Notes under the pieces: model-generated
What the model saw: only the letters and a program-made list of their open reading frames with translations
Database searches by the model: none
What the model was told of the DNA's origin: nothing
Part shown: one piece after another, positions 15,943 through 24,658 of the stretch
Layout: each line of letters starts with the position of its first letter
Position numbering within the stretch: the first letter of the stretch is position 1
Translations under genes and position numbers: made by a program
Assembly: GCA_017522015.1 (NCBI GenBank)
Contig: JAFXAW010000029.1
Location: 42,286-106,285 of the forward strand
Reading direction: 5' to 3'
Length of the DNA stretch: 64,000 bases
Source of the DNA: Oscillospiraceae bacterium
Lineage (GTDB): Bacteria; Bacillota; Clostridia; Oscillospirales; Oscillospiraceae

Positions 15943-16905
15943 TCACACGGGGTCGTCCATGAATTTTTTGGCAACTTTGAAGATCTCGAACAGCTGCTTG
16001 TCGCGCTTGATCTTGAGTTCTTCGATGTCCACGTCGGAGTAATCGTAGAAGCCGCGGCCGGTCTTGATGCCCAGCTCGCCGCGTTCCACGTGCTCCGCCA
16101 GCGTGCGCGGCAACTCGTCGCCGTGCTCGGGCATCGTGTAGCTGCGGTTCTTGTAGTTGTTGGCCGTCATGTCCAGACCGCCGAAGTCGGCGCGCTTGAG
16201 CAGACCGAGCACGACCGCACGCGGGACGAAGGAGGCCTTCGCGGCCAGGTCGATCGCCTCAGCGTCGCAATAGCCGTTGTCGAGCAGATAGAAAACCTCG
16301 CGGTTGAGGCACTGCTGCAGACGGTTGACGATGTAGCCCTTGATGAACTTCTTCATATACACCGCCGTCTTGCCGCACTTTTTCAGCAGCTCGATGGCGA
16401 CATCCGCGTACTCCTGCGGGGCCTGCTCGCTCTTGACGACCTCGACCAGCGGGATGACGTGCGGAGGGGCATACCAGTGGCAGATGATCTGCTGGGGCAG
16501 CAGCTTCTCCGGGATGATCTCAAAAATGTTGAGCGCAGAGGTGTTGGAGGCGATGATCACGTCCTCCGGCACGATCTCGGCGAGCTGGGCATACAGCTCC
16601 TGCTTCGCCTCGGCCTTCTCCACGATGGTCTCCTGGATGAAGTCCGCGCCGGCGACGCACTCCTCAACCGTCAGCGCGAAGCTGATGCGGTTAAAGATGG
16701 CCTCTTTCGGCTCGGCGAGCATATCCTCGGCCTCAAAAGTGTCCAGCTGCGTGCGCAGAGAGGCGATCGCCTTCTCGCGGGTGGCTTCGCTGCGCGTCCA
16801 CATGGTGACGGTGCAGCCGCCCATAGCGTAGATCTGGGCGATGCCGGGACCCATGGTCCCGGCGCCCAGAACGGCTACCTTTTTGATATCGTCAATGGTT
16901 TTCAT
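15943..16905 (-). CDS. 3-hydroxyacyl-CoA dehydrogenase-like; probable 3-hydroxy-5-oxohexanoate dehydrogenase
   Basis: NAD-dependent dehydrogenase of the 3-hydroxybutyryl-CoA dehydrogenase fold, 320 residues. The Rossmann motif GAGTMGPG sits at 14-21 and the catalytic His143 with downstream VEV is clear. The usual His-Phe-Asn-Pro of CoA-ester enzymes is replaced by His-Trp-Tyr-Ala-Pro-Pro-His, which suggests a free acid rather than a CoA thioester. Between the cyclase-family and BKACE genes it fits oxidation of 3-hydroxy-5-oxohexanoate to triacetate. Helical C-terminal domain ends with GRGFYDY. Its ATG lies four bases after the cyclase gene's stop. Confidence 0.85.
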   Translation of the reverse strand: MKTIDDIKKVAVLGAGTMGPGIAQIYAMGGCTVTMWTRSEATREKAIASLRTQLDTFEAEDMLAEPKEAIFNRISFALTVEECVAGADFIQETIVEKAEAKQELYAQLAEIVPEDVIIASNTSALNIFEIIPEKLLPQQIICHWYAPPHVIPLVEVVKSEQAPQEYADVAIELLKKCGKTAVYMKKFIKGYIVNRLQQCLNREVFYLLDNGYCDAEAIDLAAKASFVPRAVVLGLLKRADFGGLDMTANNYKNRSYTMPEHGDELPRTLAEHVERGELGIKTGRGFYDYSDVDIEELKIKRDKQLFEIFKVAKKFMDDPV

Positions 16906-16908
16906 GTC

Positions 16909-17844
16909 TTAGAAGGAACCCTCTTCCCAAGCAACGAGACGGACCATGCCGCCGTCGGCCGCTTCGCAGCGGAACGGGAGCGCCGCGATGATCATGCGCT
17001 TACCGGTGACAGCGTCGATGTCGCCGCCGGCGTTCTCAACCGCCATCAGGCCGTGCTGCGCAAACAGACGGTGGCAGGGCTCGTAGTCCGGGTAATCGAC
17101 GTCGAGGTCGCGGCCGGTGGCAGCCTTGTAGTTGTTCCACAGCCAGGGCATCTGCTCCTTGTTCGGGCAGTGCCACACGGGGGAGTCGGAAGCGCCGTAG
17201 GTGCCCGCGATGGCCTTGATCTTCTTCTCGTACATCAGCCAGTAGGCCAGCTCGGGGCCGTTGCCGGGATAGTAGTTGAAGTACTTATCGTTGTTGATTC
17301 TCCAGTAACGATGGAAGCCGGTGTTCAGCACGACGAAGTCGTTCGGGCGAATCTCCAGACCGTCCTTATCCAGCGCCTTCTGCACGTCCTCGGGAGTGAT
17401 GATGTGCCAGATGGCACCCTTCTTCTCGCCCGGGATCTCCGCGTAGGGGCCCATCTTGGCGGGGTCGCCGCCGGCGGCGTTGAAGGCAGCCTCGAACTCG
17501 TCATACATCCAGGTCAGGTCGACGATGACGCCGGTGCCGATGGCATGCTCCAGGGGCATCTCGGCGAGGGTGTAGCCGTAACGGGCGCGGTCGACTTCTT
17601 CCTCGTGCAGGGTGTGGTTCGGCGCGTCGCAGTGCGTGGCGGCATGCAGGGTGCCGGTGTAGGTGTTGGTGCGCTTGTGGAAACGCTCAAGATACTGGCC
17701 GCGGGGGAACTGCAGGTCAGCACGGGCGCCCGGGAAGGGCCACAGGGGAGTGTCCCAGCCCCAGGGCTGGCTCAGGTCCCAGATCTTCGTCATTTTTTCG
17801 GTTTCAAGATAAAGTTTGTCCTTAGGCAGCGGCATGTACGCCAT
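16909..17844 (-). CDS. Cyclase-family hydrolase; probable dihydrophloroglucinol cyclohydrolase
   Basis: Member of the cyclase/kynurenine-formamidase-like family (PF04199), 311 residues. The metal-binding motif is complete: His67-x-x-Thr70-His71-x-Asp73-x-Pro75-x-His77. GAGGAAA precedes ATG 17844. In Clostridium scatologenes a member of this family was reported to open the ring of dihydrophloroglucinol to 3-hydroxy-5-oxohexanoate. Here it is the first gene of an operon with a dehydrogenase, a BKACE lyase and CoA-transferase, exactly the enzymes needed next, so this is the best assignment. A metal-dependent amidase role is the alternative. Confidence 0.82.
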   Translation of the reverse strand: MAYMPLPKDKLYLETEKMTKIWDLSQPWGWDTPLWPFPGARADLQFPRGQYLERFHKRTNTYTGTLHAATHCDAPNHTLHEEEVDRARYGYTLAEMPLEHAIGTGVIVDLTWMYDEFEAAFNAAGGDPAKMGPYAEIPGEKKGAIWHIITPEDVQKALDKDGLEIRPNDFVVLNTGFHRYWRINNDKYFNYYPGNGPELAYWLMYEKKIKAIAGTYGASDSPVWHCPNKEQMPWLWNNYKAATGRDLDVDYPDYEPCHRLFAQHGLMAVENAGGDIDAVTGKRMIIAALPFRCEAADGGMVRLVAWEEGSF

Positions 17845-17882
17845 GGTAATTTCCTCCTGATTTTTAATTTATTTATTTCGGA

Positions 17883-17911
17883 TTGCGTTTTGTTCTCCGT
17901 TTGGATATAAT
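17883..17911 (+). promoter_or_regulatory. Predicted promoter for the MerR-type gene
   Basis: TTGCGT (17883-17888) and a perfect TATAAT (17906-17911) with a 17-base spacer, 49 bases before the MerR start. On the minus strand the same stretch offers TTTACA (17933-17928) with TATATC 18 bases on (17909-17904), a candidate promoter for the cyclase operon, so the two may compete. An ACAGCTGT palindrome lies at 17923-17930. Confidence 0.55.
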
Positions 17912-17959
17912 GGAAACAATTAACAGCTGTAAAAAAACAGTGCGAAAGGGGATCAAACG

Positions 17960-18766
17960 ATGCGATACAGGATCGGCAACGTGGCGCGTATACTCGGCAT
18001 TTCTCGGGATCTCCTGCGGTATTACGAAAAAAAGGGCGTTGTCCATCCGCAGAAAGACAAGGTCAACGACTACCGGTATTACGACACATGGGACATCAAT
18101 TTTCTGCTTGACTGCATCTGGTACAAGCAGTTTGGCTTCGGCATCGATCAGATCGCACACATGGTGTCCGACTGCGATTACGATGCGCTGCTTCAGCAGC
18201 TCACGGACAAGAGCGACGACATCGAGCAGTCCCTTCTCCATCAGGAGATGCTGCTGCGCCGCATCCGCGAGCACCGCGGGCAGATCAGCCGCGTCCGGGA
18301 TTACATCGGCAAATGCGACATTTGCCAAAGTCCGGAGCTTTTGTGCTATCTCAACCGCTTCAACGCGACCTTTGATGACAGTCAGGAGCTGACGATGCTC
18401 AGCCAGAGCTGGCTCAATTATATGCCCTTTACCCAGCGCTATTTTGAGATCACGCAGGAGGATCTGCTCGGCAAGCGGGATAATTTCGCCTGGGGCTTCT
18501 CTCTCACAACGGACTATGCGCAGATCTTTGAGATCACGGAAGAACCTCCCGTAACGCGTCTGCCCTCCTGCCGGAGTATTCACTCCGCTTTCAAAAGCAG
18601 CGGCCGCGGCGGCTTCACACCCCGCCATATTGATTATATGGTGGAATATGCCGATGCAAACGGCCTGGAGATCTGCGGCAACGCCCGCGGCAATCTCGTA
18701 TGCAGCGTTCTGGATGACGGACAGCTCACCGGCTATTTTGAGGTCTGGCTGCCGATCCGGGATTAA
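17960..18766 (+). CDS. MerR-family transcriptional regulator
   Basis: A 268-residue regulator with an N-terminal MerR winged HTH (IGNVARILGISRDLLRYYEKKG, residues 5-26, then DYRYYD), a dimerisation coiled coil near 85-120 and a C-terminal sensor-like domain of about 150 residues that includes a CxxC (KCDICQ). It is divergent from the cyclase operon and convergent with the SDR gene, so it splits the pathway genes. It is the obvious candidate to act on the 19-bp-spacer promoter found at 24,589-24,619. The ligand, perhaps phloroglucinol or pyrogallol, is inferred. Confidence 0.9.
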   Translation: MRYRIGNVARILGISRDLLRYYEKKGVVHPQKDKVNDYRYYDTWDINFLLDCIWYKQFGFGIDQIAHMVSDCDYDALLQQLTDKSDDIEQSLLHQEMLLRRIREHRGQISRVRDYIGKCDICQSPELLCYLNRFNATFDDSQELTMLSQSWLNYMPFTQRYFEITQEDLLGKRDNFAWGFSLTTDYAQIFEITEEPPVTRLPSCRSIHSAFKSSGRGGFTPRHIDYMVEYADANGLEICGNARGNLVCSVLDDGQLTGYFEVWLPIRD

Positions 18767-18791
18767 GCCTGCTTAACAAAAAGCGGTTCTG

Positions 18792-18822
18792 ACCGTCCGG
18801 CTCCGAAAAGGAGCCGGACGGT
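18792..18822 (+). terminator. Rho-independent terminator after the MerR gene
   Basis: A 13-base perfect stem (ACCGTCCGGCTCC with its complement), GAAAA loop and TTATTTTTT tail, placed between the convergent MerR and SDR genes. Confidence 0.9.
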
Positions 18823-18835
18823 TTATTTTTTGTCC

Positions 18836-19633
18836 TTAGCCGATGGCGGTCAGACCACCGTCGGGATAGAGGATGTTGCCGGTCATGAAGTCGGAAGCGG
18901 GCGCAGCGAGGAACAGCGCGGTGCCGACGCAGTCGATCGGGTCGCTCATGCGGCGCAGGGGCAGGCCGGCGGCCTGCATCTCGAGGTACTTCTCGACGGT
19001 GACGTTGTTTTCCGCAGCGCGCATCTCAAAGACCTTGGTCATCATGGGAGTGGCCATGATGTTGGGACCAAAGGCGTTGACGGTGATGCCGTAGGGGCCG
19101 AACTCGGAGGCGATCTGCTTGGTCAGCATGTCGACCGCGCCCTTGGCCGCGCAGTAAGCAGCGTTGCCGGGGCCCTTGGTGGCGATCTTGCCGCGCACGG
19201 AGGTGACGTTGACGATCTTGCCGTAGCCGTTTTCCTTCATGTACTTGCCGAAGTGCTTGCAAGTCATCAGGATGGAGGCGACGTCATCGTGCATGACCAT
19301 GTCAAACACGTCCATCGGGAAGTCCAGAACCGGGAACTTCTTGTTGATGCCCTGGCAGTTGACGAGAATGTCGATGTGGCCGTAATCCTCGTTGGCAGCC
19401 TTGGCAGCAGCCTCAACCTGCTCTTCCTTGCCGGCGTCCATGACATAGTACTTGAATTCCTTACCGGTCTCCTCCTTGAGCTGCACGCAGGCAGCGGCGA
19501 GGTTCTTCTCGGTACGGGAAGCGATGCACACGCCCGCGCCCGCGAGCGCAAACTCTCTGGCGATCAGCAGGCCAAGGCCGCCCGCGCCGCCGACGATCAT
19601 AGCATTCTTGCCGGTCAGATCAAAAAAATTCAT
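18836..19633 (-). CDS. SDR-family reductase; probable phloroglucinol reductase
   Basis: NAD(P)H-dependent short-chain dehydrogenase/reductase, 265 residues. Cofactor loop VGGAGGLG at 14-21; catalytic Ser145, Tyr160 and Lys164 in the YCAAK motif; NAFGPNIMATP after the active site. Phloroglucinol reductases of gut Clostridia are SDRs of this size that make dihydrophloroglucinol, and the adjoining thiolase, transhydroxylase and cyclase-family genes support that role. It is last in the transhydroxylase operon. By family alone it could be any SDR, so the substrate depends on context. Confidence 0.82.
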   Translation of the reverse strand: MNFFDLTGKNAMIVGGAGGLGLLIAREFALAGAGVCIASRTEKNLAAACVQLKEETGKEFKYYVMDAGKEEQVEAAAKAANEDYGHIDILVNCQGINKKFPVLDFPMDVFDMVMHDDVASILMTCKHFGKYMKENGYGKIVNVTSVRGKIATKGPGNAAYCAAKGAVDMLTKQIASEFGPYGITVNAFGPNIMATPMMTKVFEMRAAENNVTVEKYLEMQAAGLPLRRMSDPIDCVGTALFLAAPASDFMTGNILYPDGGLTAIG

Positions 19634-19704
19634 CTTTGCTTCTCCTTTTCCTGTTTTTATGTACTGCGCCTTACTCGGCGCCCGGTTACAAAGGGTTTAT
19701 TGCC

Positions 19705-20961
19705 TTAGTCGCACAGTTCCAGAACAGTCGCCTGTCCCATGCCGCCCGCAATGCAAAGCGTGGCCAGACCGTACTTCAGGCCGCGGCGCTTCATCTCGTA
19801 CATGAGCGTAACGATGATGCGGCTGCCGGAGGAGCCGACGGGGTGGCCAAGGGCGATCGCGCCGCCGTTGACGTTGATGATGTCCATGCGATCCTCCAGG
19901 CCGAGCTGCTTGATGCAGCCGATGGACTGGGCGGCGAAAGCCTCGTTGAGCTCGATGAGCTGGATGTCGTCCATCGTGAGGCCGGCGTCCTTGAGCGCCT
20001 TCGGCACAGCGGCGACAGGGCCGAGGCCCATGCTGCGCGGGTCGTTGCCCGCAACGCCCATGCCGATGATCTTCGCGATGGGCTTAAGGCCCAGCTCCTT
20101 GGCCTTGTCGGCGCTCATGAGCGTGAGCACGCTCGCGCCGTCGTTACGGCCGGAGGAGGAGGCGGCGGTGACGGTGCCGGTCAGCGCGCTGTCGTTAAAC
20201 AGTCTGCCGTCCTCGCCATGCTTGATGTTGAAGCAGGGCTTGAGCTTCGCCATTTTCTCGGCATTGGTATCGCGTCTCGGGAACTCATCCGTGTCAAAGA
20301 CGATCGGGGGCTTTTTCTTTCCCTGCGGCACTTCAACCGGAACGATCTCCTCTTTGAAGCGGCCCGCGTCAATGGCCTCGATGGCCTTGCGCTGGGACTC
20401 CAGGGCGAAAGCGTCCTGCTCCTCACGGGTGATGCCGAGCTCCTCGGCGACGTTCTCCGCCGTTGCACCCATGTTGTAACGGCCATAGGTCTCCTGCGGC
20501 TGGCTGAAGAACTGGCCCTCGGTCAGCGCATCGACGAACTCCGTGTTGCCGGTGCCGACGCCCCAGCGGGCGTTGCGGACGTAGAACACGGCGTTGGACA
20601 TGCTCTCGGTACCGCCGGCGAGAACGACCTCGCTCTGTCCGGTCATAATTTCCATCGCGCCGTTCTGCACGGCGGTCATGCCGGAGGCGCACTGGCGCAT
20701 AACGGTATAGGCCGAAGCCTCCTCCGGGATGCCGGCCTTCAGCGCGGCCACGCGGGCGATGTTCGGCTCGTCAGAGGTCTGGCGGCACTGGCCCAGAATG
20801 ACCTCATCGACCTCTTTCGGGTCCAGACCGGTACGCGCGAGCGTTCCCTTCAGAACCGTCTCGGCCAGGTCAACGGCGTGCAGCGGACGCAGCGCGCCAC
20901 CCATATTGCCAACGGCAGTACGGCAGCCGTCTACGATGACGACTTCTTTCATTTCACGCAT
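19705..20961 (-). CDS. Acetyl-CoA acetyltransferase (thiolase)
   Basis: Thiolase of 418 residues that would cleave acetoacetyl-CoA to two acetyl-CoA, or run in reverse for butyrate synthesis. Nucleophile Cys91 in QCASG, the [15 protein letters not shown] motif with the second catalytic His, and the C-terminal Cys in [12 protein letters not shown] 20961 is chosen because GGAGAG lies about ten bases upstream; ATG 20952 is an alternative. It sits between the Fe-S subunit and SDR genes, linking the ring-cleavage end products to central metabolism. Confidence 0.93.
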   Translation of the reverse strand: MREMKEVVIVDGCRTAVGNMGGALRPLHAVDLAETVLKGTLARTGLDPKEVDEVILGQCRQTSDEPNIARVAALKAGIPEEASAYTVMRQCASGMTAVQNGAMEIMTGQSEVVLAGGTESMSNAVFYVRNARWGVGTGNTEFVDALTEGQFFSQPQETYGRYNMGATAENVAEELGITREEQDAFALESQRKAIEAIDAGRFKEEIVPVEVPQGKKKPPIVFDTDEFPRRDTNAEKMAKLKPCFNIKHGEDGRLFNDSALTGTVTAASSSGRNDGASVLTLMSADKAKELGLKPIAKIIGMGVAGNDPRSMGLGPVAAVPKALKDAGLTMDDIQLIELNEAFAAQSIGCIKQLGLEDRMDIINVNGGAIALGHPVGSSGSRIIVTLMYEMKRRGLKYGLATLCIAGGMGQATVLELCD

Positions 20962-21068
20962 TGTAATTTCTCTCCGGTTTCCGACCCGCAGGACTCCGCG
21001 GGTCATTTGATCAAATGAAATGGATTTCGGCAGCACCGATCAAAGCCGGTGCTGCCGTTTATTTGCGT

Positions 21069-21908
21069 TTACGCCTTTTCCAGCACGATCTCCTCGAAGT
21101 TCACGCTGCCCGCGGTGCGGCACTTGAGCACGGCGGTACGGCAGCCTTCGGCCTCGATGGTGACGGTGAAGGGCTTATTGGTGGGCAGACCCTGTACTTC
21201 AAAGTCGCCGAGGAAGTCCGTGACCGTCTCGTAGACCTTGCCGCACTCGTCGCACTTGACAGTGACCTTCGCGCCCTTGACGTCCTCACCGCAGCAGGTA
21301 ACTTCGCCGCAGATGAAGGGCTTGGGCAGGTACATGTACTTCACGGAGGGCTGCGCCTTGAACGCAGGCTGGAAGTCCTCCAGCTCGTCGGCGTGCTCCG
21401 CCGCGAACTTGGAAATCTCGCTCTCCGGATCGTCCAGATCGCCGAAGATCAGCGCCTGGTTGGGGCAAACCTCGCTGCAGCGGGTGTGCTTCTCACCGGC
21501 GTCCAGCATATGGGCGCAGCCGTTGCACTTCTGCGCGATGCCGGCGATCGCGTTCCACTGCACGCAGCCATAGGGGCAGGCCTGCAACAGCGCGGGATCG
21601 GCGCTCTTGGCGGGGTCGAGAATAACCAGCCCATCGGGGCGGGTGTAGAAAGCGTCCGGGCGCTTGAGCACGCAGGGCGCGTTCTTGCAGTGCTGGCAGG
21701 GGATCGCAACATAGTCGACCTTGACCTTGTCATGGGTACCGTATTCGATCTCCTTCACGCGCATCAGGTTCATACCCTCAACGGTGGCGGCGCCCAGCGC
21801 GCCGTGATCGTTGCCGATCCACTCATCCTTGCAGGCAAGGAAGCAGCTGTAGCAGCCGTTGCAGCGGTCGACGTCAATGATGAAACCGTATTTCGGCATT
21901 ACACTCAA
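21069..21908 (-). CDS. athS: Transhydroxylase-type Fe-S small subunit (complex 1)
   Basis: Electron-transfer subunit of a molybdopterin enzyme, 279 residues. First cluster Cys are C16, C19, C22 and C26; further cysteines occur in PCQHCKNAPC, QACPYGC, KCNGC and RCSEVC. That is 13 in all, and the CxxCxxC part of one of the four usual ferredoxin sites is absent, which agrees with the three clusters of the Pelobacter acidigallici pyrogallol-phloroglucinol transhydroxylase. A C-terminal carboxypeptidase-regulatory/transthyretin-like beta domain (from about 195) is also like that enzyme. Co-transcribed after the large subunit. The symbol follows the Pelobacter gene and is tentative. Confidence 0.85.
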   Translation of the reverse strand: MSVMPKYGFIIDVDRCNGCYSCFLACKDEWIGNDHGALGAATVEGMNLMRVKEIEYGTHDKVKVDYVAIPCQHCKNAPCVLKRPDAFYTRPDGLVILDPAKSADPALLQACPYGCVQWNAIAGIAQKCNGCAHMLDAGEKHTRCSEVCPNQALIFGDLDDPESEISKFAAEHADELEDFQPAFKAQPSVKYMYLPKPFICGEVTCCGEDVKGAKVTVKCDECGKVYETVTDFLGDFEVQGLPTNKPFTVTIEAEGCRTAVLKCRTAGSVNFEEIVLEKA

Positions 21909-21927
21909 TCCTTTCTTACAGCTTTTG

Positions 21928-24495
21928 TCAGCAGTCCCACTTCCTGCACTCGATGAGGCAGGAGTTGGGCGCCATGCCGGGAGCGTTCTTGCTCAGCCAG
22001 CGCTTGCTGGTGAGGATGTTCACGCAGCCGCCGCGATCCGTTGCGCCCGTCTCGGTAGTGATCGGGTCGTACTTCGCGGAGCAGCCGTAGGAGTGCATCA
22101 CGCCCACAGGCACACGGTAGGTGACGTCGGCGGCGCACAGGACGCTGCCGCGGTCGTTATACAGCTCGATGATGTCGCCGGTCTTGATGCCACGGGCCTT
22201 GGCGTCCGCAGGATTGATGCGGGCAACCCAGTAGGCATAACCGTCGATGATCATGCGGTGGCAGGGGATCTCGTCAATCCAGCTGGCATGCGTATCATAA
22301 TGCGTATGGAAGCTGAAGCGCGGGTGGGGGGAGATGATCTGCAGCGGATACTTCTCGTACAGATCGGTCTCGTGGCCTTCCCAGGAGGGGATGTAGTGCG
22401 GCACGGGCGGGCGCTCCTCATCCTCGGGAGAATACTTCTTCAGGCTCTCGGAGGCAAACTCCAGCTTGCCGGACATGGTGCCCAGCTCGCAGGAATTCTC
22501 CTTGGGGACCTGGATGTTGAAGTTGTTCTTCGTGGTGATCTTCGGGTTGAGGTAGTCCTGCGTGTCGCAGGGGCGGCCCTCATAGTACCAATGGAAGGCG
22601 GGATGCGGCTCATAATCCTCCGGCACGGGGACAATGTAGTAGCCCTTCTTGTTGAACTCTTCCCAGCTCATGCGCTTGGACAGGTCGGAAAGGTTCCAGT
22701 AAGCCTCGGCCCAATCGTCCTCGGTCTTGCCGCCGTCGGTGTACTGCTCCCAGACGCCCAGCTTCTTGGCGACTTCCTGGAAGATCTCATAGTCGGACTT
22801 GCTCTCACCCAGAGGCTCGACGCACTTCTGCTCGCGCACGATGACGCGCCAGTTGTTGCCGATCTCGGCGTGGGTGGTGTAGCCGCCGCCGACGGACCAC
22901 TCGCCCAGGTCGTTGCGCTCGAGGTTGGTGCAGGCGGGCAGGATGATGTCGGCATACTTCGCCTCGCCGCCGAACCAGCAGTCCTGGTTGACGACGCAGT
23001 CAAGCTGATTCTCGCCCACGTGGCGATAGAGCTTGACGTAGCGGTTGGTCTCGGTCATGGTGCCCATGAAGGAGCCGCCATAACGCCAGAGCATCTTGAC
23101 CTTGCCCTCGATGGGATAATAGTGCATGTTGAACTGCTGCTCCAGAGACTGGCCGCAGAAACCGTCGCCGATGAACTCGCCCTTGCCCTCCATGATGTGC
23201 TCGGGGTAGTCCAGACGGTACAGGCGCTGCTGCACGTCGGAAGCGGCATACTTGATGTTCGCCGCGGGGGATTTGCCCATCTGGGAATCCGGCTCGGCGT
23301 AGCCCGGGAACCAGGTGTAGTCCGCCGGCGCGCCCATCGTGGTGCCCCAGATGGAGACACCGGGCTTGCCGAAGCCCTGCATGGCGCTCAGCGCGATCAG
23401 GAAGCGGGCTTCCTCAGTGCCGTAAGCGGTACGGCAGGCGGAGCCTTCGCCGCCACGCACGCCGCCGGCGAGCGCAACGCGCTTGCTTGCCCACTCCTTC
23501 GCCAGCGCGCGGATGCGGCGGGCGGGGATGCCGGTCTTTTCGCCGGCCCACTCGGGCGTCTTGGCAACGCCGTCCTCTTCGCCGAGGATGTAAGCCTTGA
23601 ACTCGTCAAAGCCGACGGTGCGGTTTTCAATGTAGAAGTGATCGTAGGTGTCGTCCACGATCCACTGGTAGGCGATCGCGGCGGCCAGCGCGGTGTCGGT
23701 GCCCGGGCGCGGCGCAAACCAGGTGCCGTCCATAACGGCGTTGGTGTAGTTGTAGAACGGGTCGATGAAGACGCACTTCATGCCCATTTCCTTCATCCAA
23801 ACACGCCAGATGTTCGACTCCTGACCGGAGTAGATGCCGTGCGTGGAGTCGGGGTCGTTGGACCAGAACACGACCATGTCGGTGTGCTTGAAGGCATCCT
23901 GCAGCAGATCGAACTGCTCAGGCTGGCCGAGACGCCAGTAGAAGCCCCACATGTGCGGCGCACCCCACATCCAGCCTTCCCAGGAGTCCGGGTTGTCCAG
24001 AATGGGCGTGTAGTTGAGCATGGAGAAGAAGCGGCCGAACGGCGCCATCTTGTAGCCAACGATACCCCAGTTGTGGTGGGAACCGGTGAGCGCGGTGATG
24101 GCGTGGCCGTCAAACTTTCCGTTCTCGTCACGCGGCGCGAGACGGTTGATCTCGTTTGCCAGAATCGTCGCAGCCTCGTCCCAGGAAATGCGCTCGTAAC
24201 CGGAAATGCCGCGCGTCTCAGGATGACGCTCGCCATTGGGATCCCAGTCCACGCGCTTCATGGGGTACAGGATGCGATCCTTGGAATACAGGCGGTTCTT
24301 CTCCGCCATGATGTTCTGCGCCACGCGCATGGCCTTCGGGGGGGAATATACCTTTCCCGTCTTATCCTCAACCGTCCAGGGCTTCGGATAATCCTCCTCA
24401 GGAACCTGCAGGGGGCGGATGCGGGTGATCTTTCCGTCCTCAACATAGACGGAAATCGGCCCGCCGGTGGTCAGATTGGTGTAGACCTTTTCCAA
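21928..24495 (-). CDS. athL: Pyrogallol-phloroglucinol transhydroxylase-like large subunit (complex 1)
   Basis: Cytoplasmic molybdenum bis-MGD enzyme of the DMSO-reductase family, 855 residues, without signal peptide or N-terminal Fe-S motif. Residues Asp170-Ser171-Trp172 in NPDSWEGW correspond to the molybdenum-serine ligand region of the Pelobacter enzyme (recalled as Ser175 and Asp174), and His140 in GSHHNWG to its active-site histidine. The reaction would move a hydroxyl between rings, turning pyrogallol into phloroglucinol. It is the first gene of an operon with its Fe-S subunit, a thiolase and an SDR that fits phloroglucinol reductase. Numbering agreement is from memory and not from an alignment. 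Confidence 0.85.
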   Translation of the reverse strand: MEKVYTNLTTGGPISVYVEDGKITRIRPLQVPEEDYPKPWTVEDKTGKVYSPPKAMRVAQNIMAEKNRLYSKDRILYPMKRVDWDPNGERHPETRGISGYERISWDEAATILANEINRLAPRDENGKFDGHAITALTGSHHNWGIVGYKMAPFGRFFSMLNYTPILDNPDSWEGWMWGAPHMWGFYWRLGQPEQFDLLQDAFKHTDMVVFWSNDPDSTHGIYSGQESNIWRVWMKEMGMKCVFIDPFYNYTNAVMDGTWFAPRPGTDTALAAAIAYQWIVDDTYDHFYIENRTVGFDEFKAYILGEEDGVAKTPEWAGEKTGIPARRIRALAKEWASKRVALAGGVRGGEGSACRTAYGTEEARFLIALSAMQGFGKPGVSIWGTTMGAPADYTWFPGYAEPDSQMGKSPAANIKYAASDVQQRLYRLDYPEHIMEGKGEFIGDGFCGQSLEQQFNMHYYPIEGKVKMLWRYGGSFMGTMTETNRYVKLYRHVGENQLDCVVNQDCWFGGEAKYADIILPACTNLERNDLGEWSVGGGYTTHAEIGNNWRVIVREQKCVEPLGESKSDYEIFQEVAKKLGVWEQYTDGGKTEDDWAEAYWNLSDLSKRMSWEEFNKKGYYIVPVPEDYEPHPAFHWYYEGRPCDTQDYLNPKITTKNNFNIQVPKENSCELGTMSGKLEFASESLKKYSPEDEERPPVPHYIPSWEGHETDLYEKYPLQIISPHPRFSFHTHYDTHASWIDEIPCHRMIIDGYAYWVARINPADAKARGIKTGDIIELYNDRGSVLCAADVTYRVPVGVMHSYGCSAKYDPITTETGATDRGGCVNILTSKRWLSKNAPGMAPNSCLIECRKWDC

Positions 24496-24588
24496 ATCCT
24501 TTTCACTCCTCCAACGTAATATTAACAGCTTCTTGTTGTGAATGACTTTTGTCGCAAGGTATACTTTTCAGCATAGCTATACGCATAC

Positions 24589-24619
24589 ATAGTAAACCTT
24601 GGAATCGTTCCAATGTCAA
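24589..24619 (-). promoter_or_regulatory. MerR-type promoter with palindrome for the complex 1 operon
   Basis: On minus, TTGACA (24619-24614) and TACTAT (24594-24589) are exactly 19 bases apart, and the perfect palindrome TTGGAA-N3-TTCCAA (24599-24613) lies inside the spacer. A too-long 19-base spacer with a central dyad is the hallmark of promoters that MerR-family proteins untwist and activate. The MerR gene at 17,960 is the likely regulator, though this is inferred. Confidence 0.75.
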
Positions 24620-24658
24620 GTCCAAAAGACTTCCTTTGCGCGGTTTTTTGATTTTCTT

